64,000 nt of DNA from Anaerolineaceae bacterium (GTDB lineage: Bacteria > Chloroflexota > Anaerolineae > Aggregatilineales > Phototrophicaceae). Both the position numbers and the translations under genes were made by a program. The stretch lies in NCBI GenBank assembly GCA_016124855.1, contig WGMX01000014.1, forward strand, positions 186,001-250,000, in the 5' to 3' direction. Below the pieces are notes generated by a model. The model ran no database searches, was not told the origin of the DNA, and saw nothing but the letters and a program-made list of their open reading frames with translations. Every line of letters starts with the position of its first letter. Position 1 is the stretch's first letter. This document shows, piece by piece, positions 53,699 through 62,019 of the stretch.

Positions 53699-53926
53699 TT
53701 AGGAAGGACGCTGCAAGAACGTTTTCATGGACTTGTCCGGCTGACGTTGGACGGTCGTCTTCGCCAGACCGTTTTTCAGCATGAAGGCGAATGCATCGCG
53801 CCCACCGTTGGGATTCGCGGCGTACAGCTTGGCTTTAAACTCATCGAAAAGGATGGTTTCCCCGGCTGGCGGAAGCATCTCAACCGCTGCCTCAATCTGT
53901 TCTTGCAAGGACAATTTTTCAGGCAT
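53699..53926 (-). CDS. small hypothetical protein
   Basis: 75 residues from the ATG at 53926, with AAGG eight bases upstream; another ATG at 53941 is in frame. It begins MPEKLSLQEQIEAAVEMLPP and is mainly helical, with the segment FDEFKAKLYAANPNGGRDAF resembling a small winged-helix or helical bundle. The family is unknown. It is the first gene of the minus-strand structural set. Confidence 0.5.
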   Translation of the reverse strand: MPEKLSLQEQIEAAVEMLPPAGETILFDEFKAKLYAANPNGGRDAFAFMLKNGLAKTTVQRQPDKSMKTFLQRPS

Positions 53927-54088
53927 TTCAGTACCTTTCATCGGCGTATACGCCGCAAGCATAACGATACTGTCAAGTTAATATTGAAATATATGTCTAG
54001 TCAAGCATATGTTGGAATTTTCGAACCTAATTTGAACGAATTAAAACATTCAAAAAGATTAAAATGGTAGAAAACAAAGGAGTCTTGA

Positions 54089-54367
54089 ATGTCACCCGAA
54101 CAAATGCAAGCAATTCAAATTCTGGCATCGCTGCCGCTGCAAGCCATTTTGTTGATTGCCGTGATTCAGCTTTGGAAAGCGTTAATCGCGGCTCAAAATG
54201 CCCGTGTGGATGATCTGAAGATCAATTACGAGAAAAATCTGGCGGATTTGCGGACGCGGGTGATTTTGCTTGAGGATCGACTTGGATTCCCTGTTGGGAG
54301 TACCTCAAAATCGAACGAGAAGGCTGTTTCTAGCGTTTTTGGCAAAAAAGACGACAAACTGGATTAG
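54089..54367 (+). CDS. small membrane/coiled-coil protein, holin-like
   Basis: 92 residues with AAAGGAG upstream of the ATG. One membrane span (about 9-32, IQILASLPLQAILLIAVIQL) is followed by a charged coiled coil (ARVDDLKINYEKNLADLRTR) and a Ser/Lys-rich tail. This layout occurs in phage-encoded small membrane proteins, including holin-type genes, but there is no family proof. Its 3' end overlaps the convergent XRE gene by four bases. Confidence 0.55.
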   Translation: MSPEQMQAIQILASLPLQAILLIAVIQLWKALIAAQNARVDDLKINYEKNLADLRTRVILLEDRLGFPVGSTSKSNEKAVSSVFGKKDDKLD

Positions 54368-54684
54368 ACGGCTTTCTGGTGATTTGCAATGATCTTTATA
54401 GCCTCCATATGCTCACCTTGTCGTAGGGCATTTATGACCTCTAATTCTTCCTCGGTTAAATTATCAACACGAGTTTGTGGCGTGGGATTGTCTGACAACC
54501 CTAATAGATAGTCGGCACTGACGTTCAAAATTCGTGAAATTTCTATCAATGTTTCTAAGTTGGGCGAATACTGACCACTTTCCCACCGAGAAACAGCCTT
54601 CTTGTCAGTACCTAATTCGAGGGCTAATGACTCCTGAGTGTGGTCACGTTTTACCCGGTAAGCCTTCAATCTATCCCTACGCAT
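54364..54684 (-). CDS. XRE-family transcriptional repressor
   Basis: 106 residues. The HTH_3 domain covers about 4-62: LKAYRVKRDHTQESLALELG, then KKAVSRWESGQYSPNLETL and ADYLLGLSD. The C-terminal 40 residues are a short helical tail (LTEEELEVINALRQGEHMEA). It would act as the element's repressor, binding the operators in the divergent region 54723-54813 and so keeping the replication genes silent, like a phage CI-type regulator. No peptidase or induction domain is present, so induction would be by an antirepressor or other signal. Confidence 0.88.
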   Translation of the reverse strand: MRRDRLKAYRVKRDHTQESLALELGTDKKAVSRWESGQYSPNLETLIEISRILNVSADYLLGLSDNPTPQTRVDNLTEEELEVINALRQGEHMEAIKIIANHQKAV

Positions 54685-54722
54685 TTTTCACAAATCCTCA
54701 CTAAATCCTAACCGTATTGTAA

Positions 54723-54813
54723 CTGCAATGCAATTGCGTTGCAGTGTCATTAGTGCTACGCTGTGGTCAGAAGTGACCACTATTTTTTTACCCGGTAAGT
54801 GGTCACTAATGAC
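54723..54813. promoter_or_regulatory. divergent control region with operators and early promoter
   Basis: Three symmetric sites are nested between the repressor and the early operon. A 22-bp near-palindrome with arms CTGCAA/TTGCAG lies at 54723-54744. GTGGTCA/TGACCAC with a 4-base gap lies at 54763-54780. A 10-bp inverted pair GTCATTAGTG/CACTAATGAC sits at 54746-54755 and 54804-54813. An early promoter TTGCGT (54734-54739), 17-bp spacer, TACGCT (54757-54762, with TGC ahead) overlaps them. Confidence 0.6.
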
Positions 54814-54830
54814 ATCAGGAGGTGTAATTG

Positions 54831-55046
54831 ATGTCCGCAAAGAAAATTGTCCTGAAAGAACCGATGGAAGTTTATAACCTTGTTGCGCGTGTCAACAGGG
54901 ACGGTTTAGAGGCTACCGCCGAAGCCTTAGAATGCCATCCATCCACGCTTTCGCGTTGGCTGGATAATCAGGGCTTCGAGATGATTCGCCAGTGGGAAAG
55001 TCGCAAAGTTCTTGGTCTTAAAAAGGCGGTGCAAAATGCAAATTAA
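54831..55046 (+). CDS. small HTH protein of the early operon
   Basis: 71 residues from the ATG at 54831; a strong AGGAGGTG site lies six bases upstream. The sequence LEATAEALECHPSTLSRWLD is a helix-turn-helix resembling the excisionase/terminase-small or Cro-like type. It is the first gene downstream of the early promoter, so a Cro-like or directionality role is plausible. It overlaps the next gene by 11 bases. Confidence 0.6.
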   Translation: MSAKKIVLKEPMEVYNLVARVNRDGLEATAEALECHPSTLSRWLDNQGFEMIRQWESRKVLGLKKAVQNAN

Positions 55047-55221
55047 ATACAACCCCTACGCCCTGCCCCTTCAGGACGCGAAGCGCCAATACAACAAAGT
55101 GCTGCAAAAGCCCATTTGGTTCCCCGAAGATGTGAAGCAGCTTGAACAACTGAACATCAAGATCGGTCGCTTAAAGCTGCTGGTATCCATTTGGGAGCAA
55201 TCCAAACATGCCAGCAATTGA
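55036..55221 (+). CDS. small hypothetical protein of the early operon
   Basis: 61 residues from the ATG at 55036, overlapping the HTH gene. It is a Lys/Gln-rich, mostly helical protein (RQYNKVLQKPIWFPEDVKQL). No family is recognised. It overlaps the replication-type gene by 14 bases, so it belongs to the same transcript. Confidence 0.5.
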   Translation: MQIKYNPYALPLQDAKRQYNKVLQKPIWFPEDVKQLEQLNIKIGRLKLLVSIWEQSKHASN

Positions 55222-56041
55222 GCCGTTCACAGGGTTTTACTCCAAAGCCTTGCGCGGGATTTTGCCGTGCCTATCAGGTCAGGAAACGAAGCTATTTGTC
55301 GCTGTAGCCTCATACACCGATGAACAGGGAAAATGCTATCCCGGTATACGTGAACTAAGCGACGTGACCACTTTCCCCGAAAAGGTGGTTTCTGATCTTC
55401 TGAGTGATCTGGAGGCCAAAGGTTTGGTGCTGACGCTGCGCAAATCTGAACGGGACATGTACACCGGGCGCATGATGCCCGATGTCTACATCGTCAACCC
55501 TGAAATTTTGCTGGTTTCTGACATGTCGCTTTGGATCCAAAATAGACTCAGGAATGCTTACATTCCTGAGTCAACTTTTCCGGTCAAATCCGTACAAGCA
55601 GACAGAATCACAGAAGCAGAATCAGGGGAACCAGAATCAGCCAAGCAGAATCACAGCTTCGATGGCGCTGCGATGCTGCCAAAAACCAATACCAATACCC
55701 CTATGGCTACACGAACCCTCTTGCCGACGGACGGCGCGAAAAGCACCCAAGCAGGCGAGAATCGCCCAAACAGCGCCCCGCAAGGCAGAATCCCCCCCGG
55801 TTCCGCCGCGCCCCCCCTTACGCGTCCGCTCACATGGCAAGAAAGTATGGCAGTTTCCGCAATCAAGCGGCAGATCAGCGACATGTCGCATGACACGGCT
55901 GCTGATTTGATCGTCCGCTATGGCGAGGAACAATTTACTGCCGCGGTCATGTCCTACAAAGAGCGCAGCAAGAAAATCGTCATTAAGAAGCCTACGGGCT
56001 GGATTATCCAAAACCTAAAAATGGGAGAGAAAAAGCGATGA
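55208..56041 (+). CDS. winged-helix replication-initiation-like protein
   Basis: 277 residues. The first about 90 residues form a winged helix of the HTH_36/phage replication O kind: GQETKLFVAVASYTDEQGKC, then GIRELSDVTTFPEKVVSDLL and LEAKGLVLTLRKSERD. A long Pro/Ser-rich disordered middle (about 150-205) precedes a C-terminal helical segment with TAAVMSYKERSKKIVIKKPT. The architecture resembles phage and plasmid proteins that bind an origin and recruit helicase. Overlaps its neighbours at both ends. Confidence 0.65.
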   Translation: MPAIEPFTGFYSKALRGILPCLSGQETKLFVAVASYTDEQGKCYPGIRELSDVTTFPEKVVSDLLSDLEAKGLVLTLRKSERDMYTGRMMPDVYIVNPEILLVSDMSLWIQNRLRNAYIPESTFPVKSVQADRITEAESGEPESAKQNHSFDGAAMLPKTNTNTPMATRTLLPTDGAKSTQAGENRPNSAPQGRIPPGSAAPPLTRPLTWQESMAVSAIKRQISDMSHDTAADLIVRYGEEQFTAAVMSYKERSKKIVIKKPTGWIIQNLKMGEKKR

Positions 56042-56232
56042 GCGATATTAACATGCCGCTGTGGTTGGATTTGGAGGACGAATGGTGGGAGCAGCTTATG
56101 CACCCAGATGATGACAGTCACGCCGCATGGGTCAATGAAATTCTTGATGAGGCGGACGAAGGCGAATCAGATGACACTGACCCCTACTGGAAACGTGGCG
56201 AGTGGCGCGACGAAGATTTTGAGCCGTTTTAG
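56038..56232 (+). CDS. small acidic hypothetical protein
   Basis: 64 residues with an ATGA overlap to the upstream gene. It is extremely acidic (DLEDEWWEQLMHPDDDSH and DEADEGESDDTDPYWKRGEW) and rich in Trp. No family is recognised. Small acidic phage proteins sometimes mimic DNA or inhibit host enzymes, which could be tested; nothing more can be said. Confidence 0.5.
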   Translation: MSDINMPLWLDLEDEWWEQLMHPDDDSHAAWVNEILDEADEGESDDTDPYWKRGEWRDEDFEPF

Positions 56233-56234
56233 TC

Positions 56235-56813
56235 GTGTACCGCAGGCCGCAGCCGGAACCCCTGCCCTTTCAGCGCAACCTGAAAGTGCGATTACCACAG
56301 GGGCATTTGTTGATCTCAACAACCCGGTTGATGGTCACAGTACATCACTTCCCAAGCCCACGCGCCGAGCCGGATTATACCATTCGCTTTTTAGTGGCAG
56401 ATAACCCGGAATTAGCACAAATTTTACACCCGGTCGATGGCTGGGACTTACTCGCTTTAATCAAATTTTTGTGGAGGAAAATCGACCTGATGAGAACTTT
56501 AGATTTGCGAGATGAGGCGATACGTTCGGAATATGGTCTTAGAACCGTATCAACACCCTCTCAAAAACCCGCACGGCAGGAAAAACGGTCATTTCAAGAG
56601 GGGATAGTAATGATTTGTCAGTTTGTTATGGAGCATCCAAACTGCACACGGCTTGAAATTTCACGCCATTTAGGACGCAGCAAAAACCCTTATATTCTCA
56701 CTCAAATTGAGTGGTGTGTTGACAAGGGACAGCTTGCCAGAACAACAAATGTCCGTCCCAATGGAGCGCTAGAATATCGCTACGTTTGGGTGGGTGATAA
56801 TGACGATTACTAA
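56235..56813 (+). CDS. winged-helix hypothetical protein ending the early operon
   Basis: 192 residues with a GTG start two bases after the previous stop. The C-terminal 75 residues form a winged helix (GIVMICQFVMEHPNCTRLEI, SRHLGRSKNPYILTQIEWCV, GALEYRYVWVG), typical of small DNA-binding regulators. The N-terminal half is beta-rich without a recognisable family. It is the last gene before the 1-kb noncoding region. Confidence 0.55.
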   Translation: MYRRPQPEPLPFQRNLKVRLPQGHLLISTTRLMVTVHHFPSPRAEPDYTIRFLVADNPELAQILHPVDGWDLLALIKFLWRKIDLMRTLDLRDEAIRSEYGLRTVSTPSQKPARQEKRSFQEGIVMICQFVMEHPNCTRLEISRHLGRSKNPYILTQIEWCVDKGQLARTTNVRPNGALEYRYVWVGDNDDY

Positions 56814-57596
56814 ATCTGCGATTGATTATCGAGTCTAATTCTTGACCTTTTATGACCTCTCTTGATTGATTTGTCGAATTATCACATCTGTCTCAATAAC
56901 TGCCCTGCTAATCATTCCTGATGTATCGTGTCTGATTGTAGGTGCTAGATGTCCCTACGCCTAATCCTAGCGCGTCCTAAGCCGTGCCCCGGTCAATGTA
57001 GCAGCGTAAGCAGTCAAAAGAGCGTTAAAAGACGTTCTGACGACAGATAACACTCAGTAACGAACGATCAGTGAATGACAGTCAATTGATGACACCTTGC
57101 TATGTGCCTTAATTCCTGCGTATAAGGCCATTTAACGAGTTTTGATGTTTTCGGCAGGTTGGTTCATAGGTGTTCTGCCCTGACTCTCTGTAGCAAACCT
57201 CGATAAGCCTTGACACGTTGTAGGGTGACATTAGGTACTAGGGCAGTGAACGCATGTATAATCTGTGCATATTTATCTAAGTATAATGTATTAATGGAAA
57301 AATAACTTTTAGCCGAAGAATTAGAACAAATAGTCATAAAAGAACAGATATTCATATGGGCTACGGACAGAACGAATAGAACAATATATTATATAGTTAT
57401 AAATTTTTAAATGTAAGTTACTAAGCGATATTTGATAAATTTCGACCATTTTAATTAATTTGAATGATGTAGCCCTATGGAGCGTGACGCGCCGGACTAA
57501 GGTAGTAGCAGGATATTTAGGTACGTACACTCAGTGACCGACATAAGGATTTATACTTTTCATCCACTTTTACCCCGCATGATCTGAGTGTGATTA
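56814..57596. other. AT-rich noncoding region, candidate origin
   Basis: No supported gene lies in this part of the 1-kb gap. Around 57,250-57,470 the sequence is strongly AT-rich and holds two TATAAT boxes (57257-57262 and 57282-57287). A TTGACA occurs at 57210-57215. CAGTGACCGACAT occurs at 57532-57544 and again at 63924-63936. With the direct repeats that follow, it is a candidate replication origin or control region. Confidence 0.45.
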
Positions 57597-57691
57597 CTCG
57601 ATTTCTGTAGTAAATAGATTTATCTATCCAGTACAAAAAACAAGTAATTTGTCTCGATTTCTGTAGTAAATAGATTTATCTATCTAGTACA
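57597..57691. repeat. 39-bp direct repeat pair, each containing a 30-bp imperfect palindrome
   Basis: Copies at 57597-57635 and 57653-57691 differ at one base and start 56 bp apart. Each begins CTCGATTTCTGTAGTAAATA and contains a palindrome with arms TGTAnTnnATAGAT and ATCTATnnAnTACA. Such paired symmetric sites suit a dimeric replication or partition protein or a repressor. Confidence 0.85.
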
Positions 57692-57814
57692 GTTTTCAAG
57701 ACAATTTGTGACTACACTCAAGATCGTTCCTACCCCTGCCCTTATTGTTGCTCCTAATTGTCTTAACTGAATGTCGGGGCGGCGAGGCCGGGGCGCACAA
57801 AAACACAAAACATA

Positions 57815-57836
57815 GGGGCAGTCGTAAGACCGCCCC
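57815..57836 (-). terminator. terminator of the replication-gene operon
   Basis: Read on the minus strand, a GGGGC-x-GTC / GAC-x-GCCCC stem with a 4-base loop lies 20 bases after the helicase stop and is followed by a T-rich tract (57797-57812 complement). Confidence 0.6.
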
Positions 57837-57855
57837 ATTGACTGACACTTTGTTC

Positions 57856-60435
57856 CTAGATGTCCGGTTCTAGCACTTCCGCAGCGTACACGGCCTGTAA
57901 TTCAGGGTCAGACCTTACGAGAAGTTCAAGCGCCTCATCTTCGCTCAGATGTTTACGCAGTCTTTTATACTCGTGTAGAGTCTTTAACCGTTCGTCCGTT
58001 CGTGCTGCTTTCACTGCTTTATCTACCTTCTGATTGACTGCTTCCCGTACTGCGTCGATTTGCATCCACAGTTCAGTTTTGAGAGTGTCCCAATCAACAT
58101 CCCGCGCAGGAACGGCAACCTCTTTAGGCACGATACCCTGTTTGAGCGCCTCGCTTGTATCCTTCCAACCTACAACGCGACCTTGCACCATTTCCCAACG
58201 GAAGTCCAGACCGATAAGAAACGGCACGTACATACGTTGACTGTCACGCATCACCTGTTTCTTGCTGATGACAAAACCGTTCAGGTCTGCAATCTGCCGA
58301 ATGGCGCTATAGGACGCATCTAGTATGGGTTTATCTGCGTATCGTTCAAGGCGGTACTCATGACGAGAAACGGCACGATTGTACATCGCAGCATGTTCAG
58401 GTTCATTAATCCACGCCCAAAACTCTTGCGCTCTCACCTCCCAAACGTCCGCAGACATCCAGAATTCACCCCTACGATTTTGTTCCATCTCGCTTGGTGA
58501 CAAAACTGCCAAGACGTAACTACCAAGCTGTACACGATCAACACCTTGCATCGCTGCTGCTGCCCGTTCTCTTGACATCTTCATTTCACGCTCGGCAAGC
58601 ATCCGATCATCGAACCGCTTGTCAACGCCGTAGATTACGCCCATGTTCCGAAGTGCTGCCTCGCTATTCTCCGGTTTGTGGTAGTTCTCGACTGCCCAAC
58701 GCAAGTCTTTGTTGACGATGTTCGCTGAGAACCGTTTGTACAGTTTCCACTTGAGAACGCCTAACTCAACATCTTCCAACGACATCTTGCGCCATAAGTC
58801 AGGACGATCATTGACGTTAGGAGATAATGCAGTAACCGTTTCCAGTCTCGCTATCAGCGTGTCCATTTCTTCGGGTGTTAGTACCGTTATCGAACTCTCT
58901 AGCGGTTCTACTCCCATAATCGGCATGATGGGTTCTACAATCATTCCATCTCGCTCAAGCATGGTCACAAGCAAGGATAGTGCGTGTTCGTGCTGGTACG
59001 CAGTCCAGAGAGTATGTTGCTCAGTATGGTGTGCAAGGCGTAGTTGGGCAGTATTCGCAACCACACGCATGAAGTCATTCCACAATGCCGCTAATCCCTG
59101 TGTCCTGACAATATGCTGCTTCCCCACGTCAGCATTTGGATGTATGTTGCTCTCGCCTTGTGTCCAGAGAACACGGTTACGCTTACGCTTGCGGAAACGG
59201 TTAAGCATTTGGATGTAGTCAACCGTTCCTAGTGTGTTCCCTGTGACTAGGAAAGCATCGTCAATCTCAACACTTGTGATGGACACTCCCGTACCCATCT
59301 TGGTTGTGTACAAGTAGACATCGAATTCCTTTGCCGCTTCGTTTGGGTCTACTGTCATTCTCGCTTGTGCTGCTAGTTCGCTTTCATCTAGCCACAGGTC
59401 ATTTTTGACGTTGCGATGTTTGGACGTTTCAGCCACTACAACATAGCGTATGGGCGGTTCATCAGTCTTGCTCAATGCCACATGGTCAGAGTTGTATTCA
59501 CGCAGCTTTTTGAGAACTGTGTGTAATTGCCGCTTATTGTCGAAAGCGACTGCAACCTTACCCACGCTCTTAATGATCGTAGCGTACACTAAGCCTAGCG
59601 CCTCTTTCTCACTGCCCTGTGAGATTTGAACACCGTTCTTGAGGTGTTTGGGTGTAATGGTGATGATCTTACCCTTATGACCTCGTAGATCATCTATCCA
59701 GCGTTGAACATAATCCGGTTCTGTACCGTCTGGAACGATAACGTACTCAGCATTTTGGATGGCATGTTCGAGTAGACCAAACCCCTCAACCGGATTTATC
59801 GCCATGCTTGCCCACATGCCTACCCCTTGCCCATATTCCTCAAGGCTTACAACTCCCAACTTTGCCGCTTTGATCTCGTTAGCGAAATGATGCAAGCTGT
59901 TTGGTGTGGTGACAAGAATACCGCTAACGTTGCCTCGCATCTTCTCCGCTTGCGCTCTCAGTTCGGCCTTATTGTCCGAATAGTGGAATACGTTGGCAAA
60001 CTCAGTTCGCAACTCCGCAACCATTTGAGCGATTAAGGTACGTCTTGGCACAACAAGGATGTGCAAGCGTTTGTTGGTGTATCCCTTCATAAGCGCCTTT
60101 GCATAACCGGACTTCCCGCTACCCGTTGGTGCAATTAGGTGAACGGTCTTAATCCCCCGGTCAACGTTCCCGGCTTCAATATCAGGCTCATGTAGGGCGA
60201 TTTCAGCTTGACCAACTAAACCACTCGGCGGCTCATTTGCTGGCGACCAACCCAACGTCTTGACGATCAACTCAAGATGCTTGACGGTATGGTACGAGTA
60301 TCCTTGCTGCCATTGGTTTACGAACCCCTCAACTTTTGCCAGCTTGTTAGAACCCCTCCAAACTGTAGCCCATATAGGATGTTCGGTTATTAGGTCAATG
60401 ACCTTATTTGGGCTTGCCTTGATAACGCTGCCCAT
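57856..60435 (-). CDS. superfamily 2-type helicase of plasmid/phage replication
   Basis: 859 residues. Walker A is at 102-109 (APTGSGKS). Motif Ia-like VVPRRTLIAQM is present, and motif II is altered: SLEEYGQ (198-203) in the place of a DEAD/DEAH box. Motif V/VI region is KMGTGVSITSVEID (about 379-392) and DYIQMLNRFRKRKRN (about 406-420). The order recalls origin-binding-type SF2 helicases of replicons (Herpes_ori_bp-like). The C-terminal 440 residues are helical and unassigned. It overlaps the primase-like gene by 46 bases, so the two make one replication module. ATG start at 60435. Confidence 0.75.
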   Translation of the reverse strand: MGSVIKASPNKVIDLITEHPIWATVWRGSNKLAKVEGFVNQWQQGYSYHTVKHLELIVKTLGWSPANEPPSGLVGQAEIALHEPDIEAGNVDRGIKTVHLIAPTGSGKSGYAKALMKGYTNKRLHILVVPRRTLIAQMVAELRTEFANVFHYSDNKAELRAQAEKMRGNVSGILVTTPNSLHHFANEIKAAKLGVVSLEEYGQGVGMWASMAINPVEGFGLLEHAIQNAEYVIVPDGTEPDYVQRWIDDLRGHKGKIITITPKHLKNGVQISQGSEKEALGLVYATIIKSVGKVAVAFDNKRQLHTVLKKLREYNSDHVALSKTDEPPIRYVVVAETSKHRNVKNDLWLDESELAAQARMTVDPNEAAKEFDVYLYTTKMGTGVSITSVEIDDAFLVTGNTLGTVDYIQMLNRFRKRKRNRVLWTQGESNIHPNADVGKQHIVRTQGLAALWNDFMRVVANTAQLRLAHHTEQHTLWTAYQHEHALSLLVTMLERDGMIVEPIMPIMGVEPLESSITVLTPEEMDTLIARLETVTALSPNVNDRPDLWRKMSLEDVELGVLKWKLYKRFSANIVNKDLRWAVENYHKPENSEAALRNMGVIYGVDKRFDDRMLAEREMKMSRERAAAAMQGVDRVQLGSYVLAVLSPSEMEQNRRGEFWMSADVWEVRAQEFWAWINEPEHAAMYNRAVSRHEYRLERYADKPILDASYSAIRQIADLNGFVISKKQVMRDSQRMYVPFLIGLDFRWEMVQGRVVGWKDTSEALKQGIVPKEVAVPARDVDWDTLKTELWMQIDAVREAVNQKVDKAVKAARTDERLKTLHEYKRLRKHLSEDEALELLVRSDPELQAVYAAEVLEPDI

Positions 60436-61298
60436 ACAACCCGCATGAACTCATTGTGCAACCCCTCTGATGGGATGTTATTGTTCATGTGGTAGTCAAA
60501 CCAGAACTGCAACATCTTGAGAACGTACACCTCTTGCCGACTGTCATAATCGACAGTTTCGGCATATTGTTCTCTTGGCAGATTTCTACGTTTGAGTTTC
60601 TTGCTCTTGACCTTACTACTCGTATCATCTTCGGCGCGAGGCAGTTTTGCCAACCAGTCAAGCGAGATAGTGGCGCTGGCATCGTAGTACACCATGTCCT
60701 TAGACACGAATTGACCGTGTAAAGGACTAGACTCAGTGAATACAGTTCCATAAAGCGGTTGTGTCGCTTTCATGGCGTTTGCATCTGCTAATGCTCCCGA
60801 AATGTCCATCCCTAGATGCTTGGCAAGCGCAAGTAAATGAGAGCGCACATCAAGCGCCTCGGTTATTGGTTTGTCCAGTACGAATAACAGGTGCATCTTG
60901 GCAAGGCCGTTCTTGCCATAGTTCGAGGATGGATAAATAGCTGACACCACATCCCTCAGATTGTAGTGGTCAAGGATGTTCTCAATGTCCGCTTGTACCC
61001 CTTGATTGAGACTGACAATCTCATCTACGTCAAGGAATACGAGTTGCATAGATTTGAAGTATCCATATGATCGTGCGGTTTTACTTGTGGCTATCCCCGC
61101 TTGTTTGTCGGTCTGGAAACGTGTCTCATCAAATGCCCCCGGTGCAATCATTTTACCCATGTGGGCGTTGTGCATGATGACATCTTTGAGACTGCGGATT
61201 ACGGGTTCGTACTTGCCGCCATTGGCCTCGCCTTGCTGATCTTCGTTGGGTTTGCCGACGAATTCCTTGAATGTCAGTTCAATTTGTGCTGTAGTCAT
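60390..61298 (-). CDS. AEP-type primase (archaeo-eukaryotic primase fold)
   Basis: 302 residues. Catalytic motif I is LVFLDVDEI (Asp90, Asp92), motif II is KMHLLFVLDKP with His136, and motif III is likely Asp165 in HLGMDISGALADAN, followed by the QPLYGT region. This order is that of plasmid and phage AEP primases. There is no fused helicase; instead a separate helicase gene begins inside its 3' end. The primase-helicase split, with overlap, is worth noting because similar proteins are often one chain. It would prime element DNA synthesis. ATG start at 61298. Confidence 0.75.
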   Translation of the reverse strand: MTTAQIELTFKEFVGKPNEDQQGEANGGKYEPVIRSLKDVIMHNAHMGKMIAPGAFDETRFQTDKQAGIATSKTARSYGYFKSMQLVFLDVDEIVSLNQGVQADIENILDHYNLRDVVSAIYPSSNYGKNGLAKMHLLFVLDKPITEALDVRSHLLALAKHLGMDISGALADANAMKATQPLYGTVFTESSPLHGQFVSKDMVYYDASATISLDWLAKLPRAEDDTSSKVKSKKLKRRNLPREQYAETVDYDSRQEVYVLKMLQFWFDYHMNNNIPSEGLHNEFMRVVWAALSRQAQIRSLT

Positions 61299-61411
61299 CT
61301 GTAATGCTCCTGTGAGTATGCGCGTGAAAACAACTAGAACCTGACACCTCGTTACGAGATGTAGGCACTAGCTGATTAAGGTAAAAATTTAGTTACTGAT
61401 TTATTTGGGAA

Positions 61412-61591
61412 CTATCTAGTCTTTGACTTTGCCGTTTTGTTACGGGTAATCCGTTTAATATCGTTCTCTCTACTCAGTTCCTTAACCCGCGCCATGTCAT
61501 TAGGAATATGAACACTGCCCCATTGGTTATCTAACGGTTCAAGGACTGGGTAAACTTTCTTCGGTGGTGTGAATGTGATGTGATGTTTCAT
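61412..61591 (-). CDS. small basic hypothetical protein
   Basis: 59 residues from the ATG at 61591; a TTG at 61636 would give 74 residues and overlap the upstream stop. It is Lys/Arg-rich (DIKRITRNKTAKSKTR at the end) with VHIPNDMARVKELSRENDIK before it. No ribosome site is clear for either start. No family is recognised; a nucleic-acid-binding role is only suggested by charge. Confidence 0.4.
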   Translation of the reverse strand: MKHHITFTPPKKVYPVLEPLDNQWGSVHIPNDMARVKELSRENDIKRITRNKTAKSKTR

Positions 61592-61629
61592 TTTGTAATA
61601 ACTACTTTTCAAATAATGTGAGGTTGGAG

Positions 61630-62019
61630 CTACCAACCTCTAGGCTTGCTTGAACTGAACCATACGCCCAGTTCTTTGTTGTAGTGAAGTTCCTCGTTAT
61701 CACCACTGTAGTTAAGATACGGGTTGGCATACTTCACTTCAACTAATCCCGTATGACCACCTGCCGGGAAGTCATGTATCTCCAACCATTGACCGGGGGT
61801 ATTGTGGATTTTGCCCCGCAGTGTACGGTACGGGTTAGTGTGCCGACTATGCGCGGTGTACTGGTAATGTGTCACCCCCTCACTATCGGTAATGCCTTTA
61901 TCGCTGGCTTTCGCCAACAACTCCGCAATCTTGCTGAAAGTCATGTGTCGGTGGTACTGGTGTGTGGTACTGAGTACCACACCACCAATCGCCCTAAAAC
62001 TCCCTGCGCTGTAGTTCAT
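61630..62019 (-). CDS. hypothetical protein, translationally coupled
   Basis: 129 residues. The ATG at 62019 overlaps the TGA of the upstream coiled-coil gene (ATGA). It has aromatic and His-rich stretches (HYQYTAHSRHTNPYRTL, GDNEELHYNKELGVWF) and an N-terminal helix SKIAELLAKASDKGI. No family is recognised. It lies in a run of small minus-strand genes that precede the primase. Confidence 0.55.
   Translation of the reverse strand: MNYSAGSFRAIGGVVLSTTHQYHRHMTFSKIAELLAKASDKGITDSEGVTHYQYTAHSRHTNPYRTLRGKIHNTPGQWLEIHDFPAGGHTGLVEVKYANPYLNYSGDNEELHYNKELGVWFSSSKPRGW

Noticed and set aside
57164..57355. Minus-strand gene of about 63 codons in the same spacer
   Set aside because: Crosses the candidate promoter boxes and the AT-rich tract, has no ribosome site and no recognisable features.
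57321..57530. Minus-strand gene of about 69 codons in the AT-rich spacer
   Set aside because: Composition follows the AT-rich base content, there is no ribosome site, and the sequence is of low complexity without a recognisable fold.
57597..57691. Possible minimal CRISPR array
   Set aside because: Only two copies, 17-bp spacing between them, palindromic core, and no cas genes anywhere in the window.
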